Shown in pieces: positions 60,415 to 64,000 of a DNA stretch of 64,000 nt. Numbering within the stretch: position 1 is the first letter of the stretch; every line of letters starts with the position of its first letter. The stretch comes from Actinomadura luteofluorescens. Its GTDB lineage: Bacteria > Actinomycetota > Actinomycetes > Streptosporangiales > Streptosporangiaceae. The notes beneath the pieces were generated by a model. That model saw only the letters and a program-made list of their open reading frames with translations, made no database searches and had not been told where the DNA came from. The position numbers were made by a program, and so were the translations under genes. The stretch spans positions 5,890,001 to 5,954,000 of the forward strand of contig NZ_JACCBA010000001.1 of the NCBI RefSeq assembly GCF_013409365.1, written 5' to 3'.

Positions 60415-62259
60415 ATGCCAAATGAACCCACCGGTGAGCGGTTGCTCGCCCGCCGCTACCGCCTGGTGACCCAGGTCGGCCGAGGCGGTATGGGGACGGT
60501 CTGGCAGGCGCACGATGAGGTCCTCGGTCGTGACGTTGCGGTGAAGGAGGTCATCCTCCCGCATGGTCTCACCGATGAGGAACGCGCCGTGCACCACAAG
60601 CGCACGTTCCGTGAGGCCCGCACCGCGGCCCGGCTCAGCCACCCCGGCGTCGTCGCCGTCTACGACGTCGTCGAGGAGGACGACCGCCCCTGGATCATCA
60701 TGGAGCTCATCAGGGCGCGCTCCCTGGACCAGGTGATCAAGGCGGAGGGGCCGATGGAGGCCCGCCGCGCCGCGGAGATCGCCCGGCAGATGCTCGCCGC
60801 GCTGCACGCCGCCCACGAGGCCGGGGTGCTGCACCGCGACGTCAAGCCGAGCAACGTGCTGATCACCGGCACGGGGCGGATGGGCGAGCGCGCCGTGCTC
60901 ACCGACTTCGGCATCGCGACCGCCTCGGGCGACGCCACCCTCACCCAGACCGGGCTCGTCATGGGCTCGCCCGCCTACATCGCGCCGGAGCGGGCCCGCG
61001 GCCGCGTCGCCGGGCCGGCCTCCGACCTGTGGTCGCTGGGCGTCACCCTCTACGCGATGCTGCACGGCAAGTCGCCGTTCGAGCGTCCCGAGCCGATGGC
61101 CGCGCTGGTCGCGGTGATCTCCGACGAGCCCGACCCGCCGGAGAAGGGCGGCCGGCTCGTCCCGGTCATCGAGGGCCTGCTGCGCAAGAACCCCGACCAG
61201 CGGATGGACGCGATCGAGGCCGGCCGGATGCTGGACGAGATCGTCCGGCAGGAGACCGTCGACACCCAGCGGACGATGGCCGTCGAGTACCCGGTGGAGG
61301 AGTCCCCGGGCACGCAGACGACCATGCCGGAGGCCCCCGAGGAGGCGCCGCGCCCAGCGGACGCGGGAGCCCGCCCCGACCAGCTGACCAGCTTCGACCT
61401 CCCGATGGGGAAGCCGAGCGCGCGCGAGTCCGCGAACCCCGCGGAGACCGCGCCCGACCCCGACCGGGTCCGCTCGTGGCGGCCCGGCCCCGGCACCCAG
61501 CCCGCCGGGCGGGTCACGGTTCCGAGCGGGGGGCCCGAGCCCGGACCCGACACCCACTTCCCGCCGACCACCCACCACCCGTCCGCCGGGCGTCCCGCGC
61601 TCGCCTCCAACCGCAACGTGCTGATCATCGCGGGGGTGGTGCTGCTGGTCATCCTGGTCGTCGCGGGGATCGCGCTGGCCAGCAGCGGCGGCGACGGCGA
61701 CGACGGGAAGGGCGCGAAGAAGAGCGCGTCGACGCCGCCGGCCACGGGAAAGGCGTCCTCGTCCTCCCCGGTCAACTCCAAGGCACCGAGCCCGGCCGTC
61801 CCCGCCGGGTTCAGGACGCACAAGGACCGCAGCGGCTACTCCGTCCAGGTCCCGGAGGAGTGGAAGGGGCCCGAGCGCAAGAACGGCGGCGACTTCTTCT
61901 ACGCGCCCGGCCGCAAGACCTACATCCAGATCGACCAGACCGATGACCCCGGCCCGAGCGCCATCGACGACTGGCGGCGGCAGGAGCGGGGCGGCTCCGG
62001 CTGGCCCGGCTACGAGAAGCTCAAGATCGCGGCGACCGGGGACCACCCGCCGGTGCCCGACACCGGGAACGGCGACAAGTCAGCGGACTGGGAGTTCACC
62101 TACGACGGCGACGGAGGCCGGGTGCACATCCTCAACCGCGGGTTCGTGACGAAGGGGCACGGCTACGCGATCCTGCTGCGGGCCCCCGCCGGCGACTGGG
62201 ACGAGACGTACTCCGAGCTCCAGCCTGTCTACCGGTCCTTCAAGCCCGCGGACGCCTGA
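60415..62259 (+). CDS. PknB-type Ser/Thr kinase with unique ectodomain (first of tandem pair)
   Basis: 614 residues. The kinase domain (~12-260) has VGRGGMGTVW, VAVKEV, HRDVKPSNVLI, DFGIATASG and GSPAYIAPE. A disordered linker with Pro and acidic residues, one helix (VLIIAGVVLLVILVVAGIAL, ~residue 403), a Ser/Pro/Lys-rich linker and an outer domain of ~150 residues with GYSVQVPEEW. Start: MPNEPTGERL at 60415 is chosen by position; earlier in-frame starts at 60403 and 60361 exist, and none has a clear ribosome site. Its stop overlaps the next kinase (TGATG). Confidence 0.9.
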   Translation: MPNEPTGERLLARRYRLVTQVGRGGMGTVWQAHDEVLGRDVAVKEVILPHGLTDEERAVHHKRTFREARTAARLSHPGVVAVYDVVEEDDRPWIIMELIRARSLDQVIKAEGPMEARRAAEIARQMLAALHAAHEAGVLHRDVKPSNVLITGTGRMGERAVLTDFGIATASGDATLTQTGLVMGSPAYIAPERARGRVAGPASDLWSLGVTLYAMLHGKSPFERPEPMAALVAVISDEPDPPEKGGRLVPVIEGLLRKNPDQRMDAIEAGRMLDEIVRQETVDTQRTMAVEYPVEESPGTQTTMPEAPEEAPRPADAGARPDQLTSFDLPMGKPSARESANPAETAPDPDRVRSWRPGPGTQPAGRVTVPSGGPEPGPDTHFPPTTHHPSAGRPALASNRNVLIIAGVVLLVILVVAGIALASSGGDGDDGKGAKKSASTPPATGKASSSSPVNSKAPSPAVPAGFRTHKDRSGYSVQVPEEWKGPERKNGGDFFYAPGRKTYIQIDQTDDPGPSAIDDWRRQERGGSGWPGYEKLKIAATGDHPPVPDTGNGDKSADWEFTYDGDGGRVHILNRGFVTKGHGYAILLRAPAGDWDETYSELQPVYRSFKPADA

Positions 62260-63959
62260 TGGACGGGCGGCTGCTGGCCGGTCGGTACCGGCTCGAATCG
62301 GTCGTCGGGCGCGGGGGCATGGGCACCGTGTGGCGCGCCACCGACGAGACCCTCGACCGCGAGGTCGCGGTCAAGGAGGTCGTGCTGCCCGCCGGCCTGA
62401 GCGACGAGGAGCGCGAGAACCGGCACCGCCGGACGCTGCGCGAGGCCCGCGCCTCGGCCAGGCTGAACCATCCGGGCGTCGTGACCGTACACGACGTCGT
62501 GGACGAGGACGGCCGGCCGTGGATCGTCATGGAGCTGGTGCGCGCCCGCTCCCTGCAGGAGGTCGTGGAGGAGGACGGCCCGCTGCCGCCCGGCCGGGTC
62601 GCGACCATCGGCGCGCAGATCGCGGGCGCGCTGCGGGCGGCGCACGCGATCGGCGTCCTGCACCGCGACGTCAAGCCGGCGAACGTGCTGGTCACCGGCG
62701 ACGACCGGGCCGTGCTCACCGACTTCGGCATCGCGCAGGTGGCGGGCGACGCCACCCTCACCGGCACCGGGCTGATCATGGGGTCGCCCGCGTACATGTC
62801 GCCGGAGCGGGTGAACGGCGACCCGGCGATCCCCGCGTCCGACCTGTGGGCGCTCGGCGCCACCCTGTACGCGGCGTCGGAGGGCAGGGCGCCGCACCAC
62901 CGCAGCGACGCGATGGCGGTCCTCGCCGCCGTGATGACGCAGGACGTCCCGCCGCCGAAGAACGCGGGTCCGCTGGCGCCCGTCCTCACCGGGCTGCTGG
63001 AGCGCGACCCGGTGCGGCGGATGACCGGGGACCGGGCCGAGGCGGCGCTCAGGGCGGTCGCCTCCGGGCACGCCGCGGACGCGGCCGCAGCGCAGATCGC
63101 CGCGAACGAGGCCGCGGCCGCGGCCGCCGGGGCCACCTGGACCGCGACGCTCCCGTCCGGCGGGTCGGCCTCCGCGGCGCAGTCGTCCGCGTACACGCAG
63201 GCCTCCGTCCAGGTGCCCGTCCCGCCCGAGTCGACGGAGCACTACCCGCCCGGAATGGGCACGCAGTGGACGCAGGGGCACACGCCGGCGTCTTCGCGGA
63301 AGAAGTCCCCGGTCCTGCCGGTCCTCGCCGGCGTCGTCGTGGCGGTGGCGGTCCTGGCGGTCGCCGGGTTCGCCCTCTGGCCGGAGGGCTCCTCGGGCGG
63401 CGGTCCGAAGACGTCGCAGCCGCCGCAGGCCGCCGGGCACACGACACCGACGGGGCAGACGAAGCCGACGACGCCGTCGGACGACCCCGCGCCCCGGCCG
63501 AGTTCGAGCGAGCCGCAGATCCCCGCGGGGCTCGTCCCCGCGCGCGGGCCCGGCTACACGATCGCGGTCCCGCGCGGATGGCGGCGCTCGGTGCAGGGCA
63601 ACAGCGTCGTCTGGACCGACCCCGCGTCCAGCGCCTACGTGCAGGTCGACCGGACGGTGTGGACCGGCGACCCCTACGAGCACTGGGTCACCTGGGAGCG
63701 GGAGGCGATCGCCGACGGCAAGCTCAAGGACTTCCAGCGCATCGGACAGATCACCCGCACGACCGTCGCCGGGCACCCCGCGGCCGACATCGAGTTCACC
63801 TGGTCCCGCTCGGGCGGCACGCGCGCGAAGGACCGTGGCGTGATGGTGAACGGTCAGCCCTACGCCGTCGTGGTGGCGGTACCCACCTCCCACTGGATCG
63901 AGAACATGACACTCGTGAACAATGTGCTCGACACGTTCCAGCCCTCCGGGGTGGGATGA
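62259..63959 (+). CDS. PknB-type Ser/Thr kinase, second of tandem pair
   Basis: 566 residues with VGRGGMGTVW, VAVKEVVLP, HRDVKPANVLV, DFGIAQVAG and GSPAYMSPE; a Pro/Thr-rich linker; a helix (VLPVLAGVVVAVAVLAVAGF, ~residue 349); and an outer domain of ~145 residues containing GYTIAVPRGWRRS. The outer domains of this and the preceding kinase share GY(S/T)(V/I)xVPxxW, a VQVD/IQID strand and (A/S)DxEFT, and their kinase domains are also similar, so they arose by duplication. One base overlap with the upstream gene suggests coupled expression. Confidence 0.92.
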   Translation: MDGRLLAGRYRLESVVGRGGMGTVWRATDETLDREVAVKEVVLPAGLSDEERENRHRRTLREARASARLNHPGVVTVHDVVDEDGRPWIVMELVRARSLQEVVEEDGPLPPGRVATIGAQIAGALRAAHAIGVLHRDVKPANVLVTGDDRAVLTDFGIAQVAGDATLTGTGLIMGSPAYMSPERVNGDPAIPASDLWALGATLYAASEGRAPHHRSDAMAVLAAVMTQDVPPPKNAGPLAPVLTGLLERDPVRRMTGDRAEAALRAVASGHAADAAAAQIAANEAAAAAAGATWTATLPSGGSASAAQSSAYTQASVQVPVPPESTEHYPPGMGTQWTQGHTPASSRKKSPVLPVLAGVVVAVAVLAVAGFALWPEGSSGGGPKTSQPPQAAGHTTPTGQTKPTTPSDDPAPRPSSSEPQIPAGLVPARGPGYTIAVPRGWRRSVQGNSVVWTDPASSAYVQVDRTVWTGDPYEHWVTWEREAIADGKLKDFQRIGQITRTTVAGHPAADIEFTWSRSGGTRAKDRGVMVNGQPYAVVVAVPTSHWIENMTLVNNVLDTFQPSGVG

Positions 63960-63981
63960 CCAGTGGGGGGACCTTCTAGAG

Positions 63982-64000
63982 ATGGCACAGGCACGTCTGC
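63982..64000 (+). CDS. Possible partial CDS at the right edge
   Basis: An ATG at 63982 opens a frame MAQARL that runs off the window. It lies 23 bases after the kinase stop with GGGGGG about 11 bases before it. The evidence is only position. Confidence 0.25.

Overview
The window is very GC-rich, codes densely on both strands, and uses many GTG starts and ATGA/GTGA stop-start overlaps. Together with F420-type LLM oxidoreductases, PknB-type kinases, a LysX-type lysyltransferase/lysyl-tRNA synthetase, an AftD-type arabinosyltransferase and many DUF35/thiolase pairs, this points to a high-GC actinomycete. Gene content looks like Thermomonosporaceae (Actinomadura-like), but genus is an inference from recall, not shown by the sequence. 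I saw no insertion sequence, prophage, CRISPR array, rRNA or convincing tRNA.

Layout. 1-7.5 kb: ArsR/SRPBCC operon, a phospholipase D-like protein, an LLM oxidoreductase with an NTF2-like protein diverging from an SDR, an EI24-type membrane protein and a one-pass membrane protein. 7.6-9.7 kb: a fused double acyl-CoA dehydrogenase of the FadE34 type. 9.8-21.5 kb: an envelope-glycan island (polytopic membrane protein, DUF2613-like peptide, GT2, GT4, AftD, acyltransferase, methyltransferase, DUF3068 protein) that resembles the mycobacterial Rv0224c-Rv0228 plus Rv0236c/Rv0236A gene set. 21.7-24.7 kb: a nitronate-monooxygenase-family enzyme, a secreted repeat protein and a small membrane protein. 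24.8-32.8 kb: a steroid side-chain-type catabolic cluster (EchA19-like, acyl-CoA synthetase, double-DUF35 protein, Ltp4-like, Ltp3-like, FadD19-like) followed by a MarR regulator. 32.9-38.9 kb: lipoprotein, PLAT-domain protein, PNPOx-like protein, TetR/YhgE-Pip/degenerate ABC operon, DoxX-like protein. 38.9-44.6 kb: kinase, thiolase/DUF35 pair diverging from SDR/LLM, cysteine-free HesB-like protein. 44.6-49 kb: AttH/lipocalin-like protein and kinase-fold phosphotransferase diverging from MBL/HAD hydrolases, PspC protein. 49-56.4 kb: a large protein that looks like an SF1 helicase stripped of its ATPase motifs, a YcaQ-like winged-helix protein, a membrane alpha/beta hydrolase and a HigBA-like toxin-antitoxin pair. 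56.5-64 kb: UPF0158-like protein, LysX and two tandem Ser/Thr kinases sharing an ectodomain.

The main regulatory theme is a 14-bp motif, TNNAACNNGTTNNA, which is the operator type known for the cholesterol-catabolism repressor KstR. Full matches lie at 4304 (LLM/SDR), 21693 (NMO) and 47129 (phosphotransferase/MBL); weaker copies lie before the NTF2-like gene, the NMO gene, the FadE34-like gene and the EchA19/FadD divergent promoter. This suggests one lipid/steroid regulon scattered over some 44 kb. A second operator, ACTGACNNGTCAGT, occurs exactly twice that I found: before the TetR/YhgE/ABC operon and between the thiolase/DUF35 and SDR/LLM operons, suggesting that one TetR protein may link them.
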